Shown here piece after piece: positions 1-6,609 of a stretch of DNA of 15,606 nucleotides (its first letter is position 1; each line of letters starts with the position of its first letter). The DNA comes from Erythrobacter sp. GTDB lineage: Bacteria; Pseudomonadota; Alphaproteobacteria; Sphingomonadales; Sphingomonadaceae. The position numbers and the translations under genes were made by a program. The stretch is taken from positions 2,634 through 18,239 of the forward strand of contig NZOF01000207.1 of the NCBI GenBank assembly GCA_002695185.1, given 5' to 3'. The notes beneath the pieces were generated by a model that ran no database searches, was not told the DNA's origin, and saw only the letters and a list, made by a program, of their open reading frames with translations.

Positions 1-4
1 CCCT

Positions 5-42
5 CCCCGCCGGTCCGGACAAGCCGGGTCGGCGGGGATTTT
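5..42 (+). terminator. Candidate intrinsic terminator at the left edge
   Basis: Positions 5-18 pair with 24-37 as a 14-base-pair stem that includes two G-T wobbles. The outer arms are CCCCGCCG and CGGCGGGG, and the loop is ACAAG. The stem is followed on the plus strand by ATTTTC. This fits a rho-independent terminator for a plus-strand gene lying left of the window. The T-run is short, and the minus-strand side has no T-run, so it is a poor terminator for the leftward gene at 116-868. Bases 43-115 are AT-rich near 43-66 and hold no gene that I can see. Confidence 0.5.
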
Positions 43-115
43 CAAATTGCAAATATTAATTACAAGGCGCTAAGCTAGTGACCATCGCTGTCAGCGGCGT
101 GGCTGAGAAGCGCCG

Positions 116-868
116 CTAGCGTTTACGAGTGAGCAATTCCCGCACCGCATCGAGATCCGCTTGCTTGTCGACATCGACAGCAGCCAATCCGTCGCTCGCA
201 GCAACCAGCTGCGCGGAGATTCCGATCCTTCGCCCCAACCGCTCAAGTCCTTCCTGAAGGCTGAGACGTCCGAGCAGCATCGAAATAAGGGTAGCCGGGC
301 CGAGACGAGCCGCGATCTTCCACGGGCGCTTGCGATCGGCCTCAACCATTGCCCACGTCTCGATGGCCTTCGCCGCATCTGGGCTTTGTAAGTAGAAGAG
401 ATTGCAGCCGGACCATTGCCCATCGGCAAAGCGCAGATAGGTCCGTTTGGTACCCTCCATGGCGCGTTCGATCGCATCACGTCGGGCAAGCATCACCGAC
501 ACATCTGCATCGGGCCGAGTGCCTTCGATCAGTTCCTTTACCCAGCTTGCTTCAAGCAAGGCGTGATCGCTGGTGGTGACAAGCAATGGCGTGCCAAGCG
601 CGTCCAACGCCCTTCCGACGCTGGCGCTAGGTCCCCTCCCCTGCGCAAGGACCTCAGCCCCCAAAGCGATAGCGAGATCGGCCACCGGGCCCTTGTCGCA
701 ACTCACGGCAATGCGTTGGACGCCCGCTCCACGTAAAGCCGTGACAACTCGAGCGAGCAGCGGCATGCCGTCCAGTTCGATGAGGGCCTTGTGCGGAACA
801 CCCAGCCCCTCGGCGAAAGGATCACCACCGGGCCGCGTTCCGGCAAGAACCAGGGCTGCAGCGGTCAT
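116..868 (-). CDS. MobA-like nucleotidyltransferase, surface-polymer locus
   Basis: The product (250 aa) is a single-domain NTP transferase of the GT-A-like MobA/GlmU/IspD superfamily. These enzymes join an NTP to a sugar or alcohol phosphate (or cofactor) and release pyrophosphate. The nucleotide-binding signature is at residues 8-27 (LAGTRPGG, then an insertion, then PHK with Lys27). A metal-binding Asp is expected at D101 in TTSDHALL, a substrate-loop motif SGCN lies at 153-156, and a second acidic site DVD at 232-234. The reading frame stays open upstream, but the ATG at 868 begins exactly at the domain (MTAAALVLAG). It also overlaps the flippase stop by 4 bases (ATGA), which implies translational coupling. 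The substrate is unknown. Next to a flippase and TagF-like transferases, a CDP-alcohol or NDP-sugar precursor is plausible, but this is inference. A molybdenum-cofactor role is less likely from the context. Confidence 0.8.
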   Translation of the reverse strand: MTAAALVLAGTRPGGDPFAEGLGVPHKALIELDGMPLLARVVTALRGAGVQRIAVSCDKGPVADLAIALGAEVLAQGRGPSASVGRALDALGTPLLVTTSDHALLEASWVKELIEGTRPDADVSVMLARRDAIERAMEGTKRTYLRFADGQWSGCNLFYLQSPDAAKAIETWAMVEADRKRPWKIAARLGPATLISMLLGRLSLQEGLERLGRRIGISAQLVAASDGLAAVDVDKQADLDAVRELLTRKR

Positions 869-2196
869 TCCTGCACGACTGCCTGACTGGAAGATCGCAG
901 CACGCGCCACACGATGAAACTGTGGAGAAGGAAGCCGGCCAATGTCCCGAACGCCACTGCCCAGCCGACCCATACGGGCCCTCCAGAGACCAGCCAGATG
1001 ACGAAGCCCGCCATCGCCAGCAGGGTGAAGAGGCGGGCGTAGAGCTGGTAATGAGCCTTGCCCATCGAGTGCAAAACGGATTCGTAAGAAACGCTGGCCA
1101 GTTCGAGCGATGCAGCCAGAACGAGAGGAATAAGGATCGGTCCGCCCTTCCGGAAACCTTCGCCACCTATCAACTCGAGCAGGCTGCTGCCCAGCGCGAT
1201 GGTCAAGGCTACCAGAAGCGTGCCTGCTATAAGGACGGTGATGTTGACCTGTCTCACCAGCTTGCGAAACTGGTCGTCCGGAGATGCGTGGCGCTGCCGG
1301 TTTACCTCGGGATAAAGAGCCTGTGCGGATAGCGTTGCGAGCTTGCCGAGCCCTTTGGAAAGCTGGTCCGCAATGCGGTAGACACCAGCCGCGCTCGTCC
1401 CGAGGAAATAGCCGACCGCCAGCAGCGGCCCCTGTTGCATGGCCCCGAGCAAGGATGTGCTGGCATAGGTAATGCCAAGGAACCGGACGACGCCGGGGTT
1501 CTCCTCGCTCATCTGGCCCAGTTTGAACAGGTTGGCGGAACGGACCGCCTGCGGTGCCACGCGCCACGCCAGGATCCAGTAGAGAACGGCGGAAAACAGC
1601 TCGATCACGGCCCAGGCCAGAAGGAACTTGGCCACAGTCGCCCCGCTCGCCCAGATATAGAGGGCGGCGAGCAAGCGTGCGGTTGGCGTGATGGCGCCCG
1701 CCGATACTGCCAGATCGAACCGGTCCAGCGTCCGCATTACCCCCTGCGGCGCAGATACTCTCGCCAGCAACAAGGCGCAGACGAAGGCGAAGGCCATGGA
1801 AGTATAGGCAGGGTTGAGCTTAAGCGCAGGACCGAAATAGATGATGGCGATCCAGGCGACCGCACTTCCGGCTATTGCGCTGAGAAAGTCGATCAGCATT
1901 CCGCCCATGGCAAGCCGCCCGAATGCATCCCAGTTCTTCTGCGCAACATACGGCGTCCCGTAGCGCACGACCATCTGCCACGTCTGGAACTTCGACAGTT
2001 CGACCAGCGCCAGCCCGGTACCGAATATCAGTGAAAAGTGGCCGAAATCCCGCACGCCCAGCGAGCGGGCAAGGATGGCGAGATAGGCGATAGAGCAGAC
2101 CGCCCCGAAGCCTTTGCCCCCGAGCAACCAACCCACATTCATCAGGATCCGGCGCGTGCCGTCTTCGGCGGTCTCGCCTGATAGGTTCCCAGACAT
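865..2196 (-). CDS. Wzx-like polysaccharide/oligosaccharide flippase
   Basis: The product (443 aa) is an inner-membrane protein of the polysaccharide biosynthesis/MATE-like exporter superfamily. Members flip lipid-linked glycans across the cytoplasmic membrane. A short hydrophilic N-terminus (about 18 residues) is followed by a first segment beginning MNVGWLLGGKGFGAV, as is usual for the family. About 12-14 hydrophobic segments run to the C-terminus, which ends in a short polar tail. The length is normal. The frame continues open to 3324, but that upstream part is antisense to the convincing plus-strand gene at 2284-3447, so I start at the ATG at 2196, MSGNLSGE. No clear Shine-Dalgarno sequence is visible. 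The gene is followed, with a 4-base overlap, by the nucleotidyltransferase. It is divergent from the two TagF-like genes, and the shared region carries an inverted repeat at 2230-2264. The transported molecule cannot be told from the sequence. Confidence 0.85.
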   Translation of the reverse strand: MSGNLSGETAEDGTRRILMNVGWLLGGKGFGAVCSIAYLAILARSLGVRDFGHFSLIFGTGLALVELSKFQTWQMVVRYGTPYVAQKNWDAFGRLAMGGMLIDFLSAIAGSAVAWIAIIYFGPALKLNPAYTSMAFAFVCALLLARVSAPQGVMRTLDRFDLAVSAGAITPTARLLAALYIWASGATVAKFLLAWAVIELFSAVLYWILAWRVAPQAVRSANLFKLGQMSEENPGVVRFLGITYASTSLLGAMQQGPLLAVGYFLGTSAAGVYRIADQLSKGLGKLATLSAQALYPEVNRQRHASPDDQFRKLVRQVNITVLIAGTLLVALTIALGSSLLELIGGEGFRKGGPILIPLVLAASLELASVSYESVLHSMGKAHYQLYARLFTLLAMAGFVIWLVSGGPVWVGWAVAFGTLAGFLLHSFIVWRVLRSSSQAVVQE

Positions 2197-2229
2197 TGCG
2201 GCGCGCTTTGGACGAAATCGCGTCTCTCC

Positions 2230-2264
2230 ACAAGCGGGCAAGCGAGGACTGTGCCGCCGCTTGT
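2230..2264. promoter_or_regulatory. Inverted repeat in a divergent promoter region
   Basis: ACAAGCGG (2230-2237) and CCGCTTGT (2257-2264) form perfect 8-base arms separated by 19 bases. They lie in the 87-base gap between the flippase (start 2196, minus) and the first TagF-like gene (start 2284, plus). The arm centres are 27 bases apart, not far from 2.5 helical turns. The element could be an operator for the divergent pair or a hairpin in the plus-strand leader. I could not identify a convincing -35/-10 pair here. Confidence 0.35.
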
Positions 2265-2283
2265 CAGCAGCAGCAGGCACGCT

Positions 2284-3447
2284 ATGTCGGCGCCACGTCA
2301 ACTGCCGGGAACCATGGTGCGGATCGCCTTTCTCTATATTGCCGAGGCATATCAGGCCTATCACGCCGCTGCCGTCATGTTCGAACTCATGGCCCGGCCG
2401 GGTATCGAGGTGGACGTGTTCCATATCGAGGACACTTTGCCGGATCATCTCGACCTTCTGGCGAAGGCCCATGGCGCGGCGCCCGTCAATTCGCGCAAGC
2501 TTCGCCCGGGAGCGTGGGGCGGCGCTATCCAGAGCGTCAAATTGCTGGGCCTCGCCAAGCCCCAGGTGCTGGCCCGCAATGAAGCGCTTTTCAAAGACTA
2601 TGATGCGCTGGTGTCCACCGAAGACGGGATCGTCCGCCTCTTTGCGGGGGAGTCGGAAGACAGGCGCCCGCTCCGGATACTCATGACCCACGGTGCGGGT
2701 ATGCGTGCGGTTCCCTCGGCGCAGAGCCGGAGGGATATGGATCTCGTGATCGCCAAGGGGCCGGGAGACCGTCAGCAATGGCTGGACCGCATCGATTTCC
2801 GGCCCGATCAGATCGTCGCGGGCGGCTATCCCAAGATGGTTTCCGCGCGTCTGCTGTCCGAAAAGCGCGAACCAATTTTCCAGATCGACCAGCCCACCGT
2901 TCTCTATAATCCGCACAAGGAGCCCAAGGAACGCAGCTGGGAGCTGTTCTTCCCCGAACTGCTCCGAGGCTTTCGCGCCGACAGGAGCCGGAACCTGATC
3001 GTCGCGCCCCATGTGAAACTGTTCCGCCGCCGCTCGGCACGGCTGCGCGCCAGGCTGAGCGCGCTGTCCGACCAGACCATTCTGGTGGACCCGGGCTCGG
3101 AACGCTCGCTCGACAACAGCTATACCGAAGCGGCAGACATCTATGTGGGTGATGTAAGCAGCCAGGTCGTCGAATTTCTGGCCCGGCCCCGCCCCTGCGT
3201 GTTCCTCAATGCGCATGGTGCCGACTGGCAGGACAATCCGCATTACGCGCTCTGGCATTTGGGTGAGGTGGTCGACGACCCGGCAGATCTCATGCCAGCG
3301 ATCGAGCGCGCGCCCCGGCTCCATGAACGGTTCGCCGAAAAACAGCAGCAGATCGCCGACCGGACGCTGGGCGAGCCGGGCGAGGCGTCGGTGATTGCAT
3401 CGGCCGATATCATCGCCAGCTTCGTGCGCGAAAGGAAGGCAGGATGA
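2284..3447 (+). CDS. TagB/TagF-like glycerophosphotransferase homologue, paralog 1
   Basis: The product (387 aa from this start) resembles the GT-B-fold CDP-glycerol:glycerophosphotransferase family, whose members move an alcohol phosphate from a CDP-alcohol to a growing polymer. Landmarks in order are THGAGMRA about a third of the way in, VLYNPHKEP followed by SW, VAPHVKLF, and near the C-terminus AADIYVGDVSSQVVEFL with PCVF. The last block matches the D-x-SS-x-x-x-E/DF motif seen in TagF-type enzymes. There is no signal peptide or obvious membrane segment, so the protein is probably cytosolic or peripheral. The start is uncertain. ATG 2284 has a partial AGCAGG site 6 bases upstream, while ATG 2314 (MVRIAFLY) fits the start of paralog 2 slightly better. 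The stop overlaps the next start (ATGA), so the two genes are likely coupled. The exact donor and acceptor are unknown. Confidence 0.72.
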   Translation: MSAPRQLPGTMVRIAFLYIAEAYQAYHAAAVMFELMARPGIEVDVFHIEDTLPDHLDLLAKAHGAAPVNSRKLRPGAWGGAIQSVKLLGLAKPQVLARNEALFKDYDALVSTEDGIVRLFAGESEDRRPLRILMTHGAGMRAVPSAQSRRDMDLVIAKGPGDRQQWLDRIDFRPDQIVAGGYPKMVSARLLSEKREPIFQIDQPTVLYNPHKEPKERSWELFFPELLRGFRADRSRNLIVAPHVKLFRRRSARLRARLSALSDQTILVDPGSERSLDNSYTEAADIYVGDVSSQVVEFLARPRPCVFLNAHGADWQDNPHYALWHLGEVVDDPADLMPAIERAPRLHERFAEKQQQIADRTLGEPGEASVIASADIIASFVRERKAG

Positions 3448-4607
3448 CCCGGCCCCGGCGCATCCTCTTCCTGTTCAATCACGATGCCGCCCATCAGGCA
3501 GCGCATGTGGCCGGGATCATGGCGGATTTCGCCATCGCCAATCCTGATGCCGAAACCATTGCCGCCACCGGCACACCGGCGGTGGAACAGCAGCTGCGCC
3601 GCCTGATCGGCGTGGAGGCAGCAGCGGCCATCACTTGGGTTGATCTGACCCTTTCGCCGCTAACCCAGTCGCTCCTTGCCATTCCCAACCAGATCCTGCC
3701 TGCGCAGCGTCTTGCCAGGCTGCGGGCCCATGAAGACCTGTTCGCCTCGGTCGATCTGGTCGTGTCCCCAGAACGCACGTGCCTGCGGGTGAAGGACCGG
3801 CTTATGGCGAAACGCGGCAAGGCTCCGCCCTTCGTTTTCGTGCCCCACGGTGCGGGAGATCGTTCGGTGACCTACCACCCGTCCATGGCGGGATTCGACC
3901 ATTTCCTGGTCAGCGGCCGGAAGGTCTGCGACGAAATGGAAAAACACGGCATCGCCAGACCAGGTCAATGCCGGATCATCGGCTATGCGAAATTCGATGC
4001 GGTCGGCAAGGACAGGCCGCGCCTGTTCGACAACGACCTGCCGACGATCCTCTACAATCCGCATTTCGATCCGCACCTGTCATCATGGTACGATGGAGGC
4101 CCGCGGCTTCTCGAACTGCTGTCGGCGATGGGCGACCGCTTCAATACCGTGTTCGCGCCGCATGTCATGCTGTGGCGCAAGCTGCTGCACATCTCTCCCG
4201 AATATCGCACCTTCCGCATGCGGCCCGATATTCCCGCAGGGCTGGCAGCGCAGGAGAATGTGCTGGTCGATACGGCATCGCCCGCACTCTTCGACATGAC
4301 CTATACGACAGCCGCGGACATCTACATTGGCGATGTTTCCAGCCAGGTTTACGAATTCCTCCGCGAGCCCAAACCCTGCATCTTCATCGACGCAGCCGCG
4401 CAGGGCAGCGACGCTTACCAATTCTGGGAGAACGGACCGGTAGTCCGCCGCGCGGACGAGGTCGTGGCGCTGCTGGACGACTGGCCGGCGCTGAAACAGG
4501 AATATCGGCCAACGCAGGAACGGCTGTTCCAATACACGATCGACCATGATCCAGAGCTTTCGGCTTCCGCGCGCGGGGCAAAGGCGCTTGCCGATATCCT
4601 TGGCTAG
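3444..4607 (+). CDS. TagB/TagF-like glycerophosphotransferase homologue, paralog 2
   Basis: This 387-residue protein is a clear paralog of its upstream neighbour. Both share the N-terminal pattern FLF/FLY-x(4)-A-x-Q-A-x-H, then PHGAGDR, ILYNPHFDP followed by SW, FAPHVMLW, LVDTASP, and the block AADIYIGDVSSQVYEFL with PCIFIDA. These correspond to the donor-binding C-terminal lobe of the CDP-glycerol glycerophosphotransferase family, although overall similarity to classical TagF looks distant. The start ATG at 3444 overlaps the preceding stop by 4 bases and has a good purine-rich site (GGAAGG, 3434-3439). The stop TAG overlaps by 4 bases with the stop of the opposite-strand phosphatase. Two linked, diverged copies suggest sequential or non-identical transfer steps, such as primer addition and extension, but that is inference. 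Confidence 0.72.
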   Translation: MTRPRRILFLFNHDAAHQAAHVAGIMADFAIANPDAETIAATGTPAVEQQLRRLIGVEAAAAITWVDLTLSPLTQSLLAIPNQILPAQRLARLRAHEDLFASVDLVVSPERTCLRVKDRLMAKRGKAPPFVFVPHGAGDRSVTYHPSMAGFDHFLVSGRKVCDEMEKHGIARPGQCRIIGYAKFDAVGKDRPRLFDNDLPTILYNPHFDPHLSSWYDGGPRLLELLSAMGDRFNTVFAPHVMLWRKLLHISPEYRTFRMRPDIPAGLAAQENVLVDTASPALFDMTYTTAADIYIGDVSSQVYEFLREPKPCIFIDAAAQGSDAYQFWENGPVVRRADEVVALLDDWPALKQEYRPTQERLFQYTIDHDPELSASARGAKALADILG

Positions 4608-5239
4608 GGCGCGATAACTCGCCAGCCCCTCGCCTGCGCCTGCTTCGCCTTGGCCGGGCTTACAGTAACAAACACCGCATCGTCAGCCCGATCCAGCAGC
4701 GGCGCGTCGGCGAAGCTGTCGCTGACGAAGCGCATCTCACCCTCGATGCCGTGCCGTTCCAGCCATTCGCCGACCCGGCGCGCCTTTTCCGCCCCGTAGC
4801 AATTCCCGCCCGGTATCGCCGAACCATTCCACTGCGTCGCAATAATGTGGGGGATATCAAGTCTGTCGGCGAAGGCCTTGGCATAGAATTCGAACGCTGC
4901 CGTCGCGACGATCAGCTGGGCGCCCTGCGCATGGTCTTCTTCGACCATGGCGATAACATTCGCGATCCAGCCTGCCGAAGCGAGATGGCGCGCCGCGAAT
5001 TCCCGCCCGACCGTGTCCAGCTGGCATTGAGCCGTCCGCCCCAGCATCAGCCGCATGCCCGCAGTCTTCAGCGTGGTCCGGTCATACAGACCGGCCCGGT
5101 AACCCAGCATCATCGCTATCCACGCCGGCAGGAGCAGCAGCCGCCACGGCGCCAGACGGCGCGCAGCGAAGGCGAGGAAAGGCGTGAATGTCGCCTTGCG
5201 CACCAGTGTCTTGTCGAGATCGTAGATCGCCACCTTCAT
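4604..5239 (-). CDS. HAD-IB family phosphatase, possibly PgpC-like
   Basis: The product (211 aa) is a haloacid-dehalogenase superfamily phosphatase of subclass IB. Motif I is YDLDKTL with the nucleophile D7 and acid/base D9. Motif II is the Thr in VATAA (about T113). The motif III Lys is probably in GAEKARR (about K152), and motif IV is SDSFAD (D174 and D178). A hydrophobic stretch with LLLLPAWIAMML near residues 34-45 resembles the cap region of the YfhB/PgpC group, which includes phosphatidylglycerophosphate phosphatases. The frame extends to a GTG at 5263, but ATG 5239 begins at the family-typical MKVAIYDLD, so I prefer it. The gene lies tail to tail with TagF-like paralog 2, sharing CTAG at 4604-4607. 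A role in phospholipid or alcohol-phosphate metabolism fits the neighbours but is unproven. A phosphoserine phosphatase is the main alternative. Confidence 0.75.
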   Translation of the reverse strand: MKVAIYDLDKTLVRKATFTPFLAFAARRLAPWRLLLLPAWIAMMLGYRAGLYDRTTLKTAGMRLMLGRTAQCQLDTVGREFAARHLASAGWIANVIAMVEEDHAQGAQLIVATAAFEFYAKAFADRLDIPHIIATQWNGSAIPGGNCYGAEKARRVGEWLERHGIEGEMRFVSDSFADAPLLDRADDAVFVTVSPAKAKQAQARGWRVIAP

Positions 5240-5268
5240 CGCTGCGCGGCGTGGCAGTTTCACCGCCC

Positions 5269-5284
5269 TGCATCAAGCGATGCA
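5269..5284. repeat. Perfect 6-bp inverted repeat, possible operator
   Basis: TGCATC and GATGCA flank the 4-base spacer AAGC. The element sits in the 127-base gap between the phosphatase (minus, start 5239) and sdhB (plus, start 5367), just upstream of the candidate sdhB promoter. It may be a regulator site. As a short palindrome it could also occur by chance. Confidence 0.3.
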
Positions 5285-5305
5285 TATTTCGCGATACCCT
5301 ACCCC

Positions 5306-5333
5306 TTGCACCGCGCGCCGCAACGGCTAGAGA
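5306..5333 (+). promoter_or_regulatory. Candidate sigma-70-type promoter for sdhB
   Basis: TTGCAC (5306-5311) and TAGAGA (5328-5333) are separated by 16 bases and lie 33 bases before the sdhB start. The -35 matches TTGACA at 4 of 6 positions and the -10 matches TATAAT at 3 of 6, so this is only a candidate. TTGCAC also occurs twice upstream of the acyl carrier gene at 11800-11815. Confidence 0.3.
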
Positions 5334-5366
5334 GGGCGCAACCGCAGACAGGATCGAAAATACCCC

Positions 5367-6149
5367 ATGGCGACCTTCACTCTTCCGAAGAACTCCAAGA
5401 TCACCGGCAAGACCCGCACCCACAAGGCGGAGAATGCGGGCCGTGTGAAGAAATTCAAGATCTACCGGTACGATCCCGATCTGGGCGAAAACCCGCGTTA
5501 CGATACGTTCGAGATCGATCTCGATGCCTGCGGCCCGATGGTTCTGGACGCTCTGTTCAAGATCAAGAACGAGATCGACCCCACGCTGACCTTCCGCCGC
5601 TCCTGCCGCGAAGGCATCTGCGGTTCGTGTTCGATGAACATGAACGGCAAGAACGGCCTCGCCTGCACCACCGCTATCGACGATCTCAAGGGCGAAATCC
5701 GCATTACTCCGCTGCCGCACATGGAAGTGGTGAAGGATCTCGTGCCCGATTTCACGCATTTCTATGCGCAATATGCCAGCATTCGTCCCTGGTTGCAGAC
5801 CGTGTCCACCACGCCCAGCGGCAAGGAACGCCTGCAGTCCCCCGAACAGCGCGAAAAGCTGGACGGCCTTTACGAATGCATCCTGTGCGCCTGCTGCTCG
5901 ACCGCCTGCCCAAGCTATTGGTGGAACAGCGACAAGTTCCTCGGCCCCGCGATCCTGCTTCAGGCCTATCGCTGGCTGGCCGACAGCCGTGACGAAATGA
6001 CCGGTGAGCGTCTCGATCAGCTGGAAGATCCCTTCCGCCTGTATCGCTGCCACACGATCATGAACTGCGCCAATGTCTGCCCCAAGGGCCTCAGCCCGGC
6101 CAAGGCGATTGCCGAAACCAAGAAGATGATGGCCGAACGCGCGATTTGA
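5367..6149 (+). CDS. sdhB: Succinate dehydrogenase iron-sulfur subunit
   Basis: This 260-residue protein is the electron-transfer subunit of respiratory complex II. It carries electrons from the FAD of SdhA to the quinone site at the inner membrane. All iron-sulfur ligands are visible. The [2Fe-2S] cluster uses C80, C85, C88 and C100 ([11 protein letters not shown]). The [4Fe-4S] cluster uses C171, C174, C177 and C238, and the [3Fe-4S] cluster uses C181, C228 and C234 ([12 protein letters not shown] and [14 protein letters not shown]). The length and the N-terminal basic region are normal for alphaproteobacteria. The start ATG 5367 gives the family-typical [12 protein letters not shown], and an AGGA lies 13 bases upstream, which is rather far. 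No sdhC, sdhD or sdhA is present in the window. The gene before it is on the other strand, so sdhB heads its own operon with the thioesterase and zapE. Confidence 0.97.
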   Translation: MATFTLPKNSKITGKTRTHKAENAGRVKKFKIYRYDPDLGENPRYDTFEIDLDACGPMVLDALFKIKNEIDPTLTFRRSCREGICGSCSMNMNGKNGLACTTAIDDLKGEIRITPLPHMEVVKDLVPDFTHFYAQYASIRPWLQTVSTTPSGKERLQSPEQREKLDGLYECILCACCSTACPSYWWNSDKFLGPAILLQAYRWLADSRDEMTGERLDQLEDPFRLYRCHTIMNCANVCPKGLSPAKAIAETKKMMAERAI

Positions 6150-6150
6150 C

Positions 6151-6609
6151 GTGCTGCCAAGCGAGGTTTTCGAACACGGGTCCGATCCGGACAATCCCGG
6201 CTGGCGTCACTGGAACCTGAAGGACGATACGCTGTTCAACAGCGCGGTGATGGGCAAGCTCATCACCCGCATCGATGACGACGGCCGGCATTCGCGCCTG
6301 CGGATGTTTCCCGAGCGTCGCCATCAGAATCTGCAGGGCATCATTCACGGTGCCGTGACCCTGTCGCTGATCGATATCTCGCTTTTCACCACCATGCACA
6401 CGCTGGGCAGCGGCAATGCCGGTCCCTCGGTTACGCTGGAACTCTCGACCCAGTTTACCGGCGCCGGGCAACCGGACAGGCCGCTCGACGCAGTGACCGA
6501 AATCGTCCGCGAAACCGGCAGTCTCGTGTTCGTTCGCGGGACCGTCGAACAAGAGGAACATGTAGTGGCATCCTTTTCCGGCATCGTGAAAAAGATGCGC
6601 GCTAGATGA
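6151..6609 (+). CDS. PaaI-like hotdog-fold acyl-CoA thioesterase
   Basis: The product (152 aa) belongs to the PaaI/YbgC-type hotdog thioesterases, which hydrolyse acyl-CoA (often aromatic or short-chain) thioesters. The active-site helix reads HQNLQGIIHGAVTLSLID, with N60, H66-G67 and the likely catalytic D75. The central strand region GPSVTLELSTQF and the C-terminal strand VVASFSGIVKKM complete the fold. Translation starts at GTG 6151, one base after the sdhB stop, with no clear Shine-Dalgarno sequence, suggesting reinitiation. The next in-frame ATG (residue 34) would remove N-terminal residues preceding the fold and is less likely. The stop overlaps the zapE start by 4 bases (ATGA at 6606-6609). 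The substrate is unknown, and nothing in the neighbouring genes identifies it. Confidence 0.82.
   Translation: MLPSEVFEHGSDPDNPGWRHWNLKDDTLFNSAVMGKLITRIDDDGRHSRLRMFPERRHQNLQGIIHGAVTLSLIDISLFTTMHTLGSGNAGPSVTLELSTQFTGAGQPDRPLDAVTEIVRETGSLVFVRGTVEQEEHVVASFSGIVKKMRAR

Noticed and set aside
93..117. AGCGGCG/CGCCGCT hairpin at the nucleotidyltransferase stop, as a terminator
   Set aside because: The 7-base-pair stem has an 11-base loop and no T-run on the minus strand.
869..1567. Upstream open frame of the nucleotidyltransferase (minus strand)
   Set aside because: It overlaps the flippase coding region in another frame, and its Arg/Gly/Pro-rich sequence is typical of a GC-rich shadow.
2197..3324. 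Long upstream open frame of the flippase gene (minus strand)
   Set aside because: It is antisense to the convincing TagF-like gene, has no family motif and no membrane segments, and the flippase domain begins at 2196.
4600..4633. Imperfect hairpin around the CTAG stop overlap as a bidirectional terminator
   Set aside because: The stem is bulged, there is no T-run on either side, and it lies within coding sequence.
4751..5992. 413-residue plus-strand open frame across the phosphatase and sdhB
   Set aside because: It runs through two well-supported genes in other frames and has no coherent protein features.
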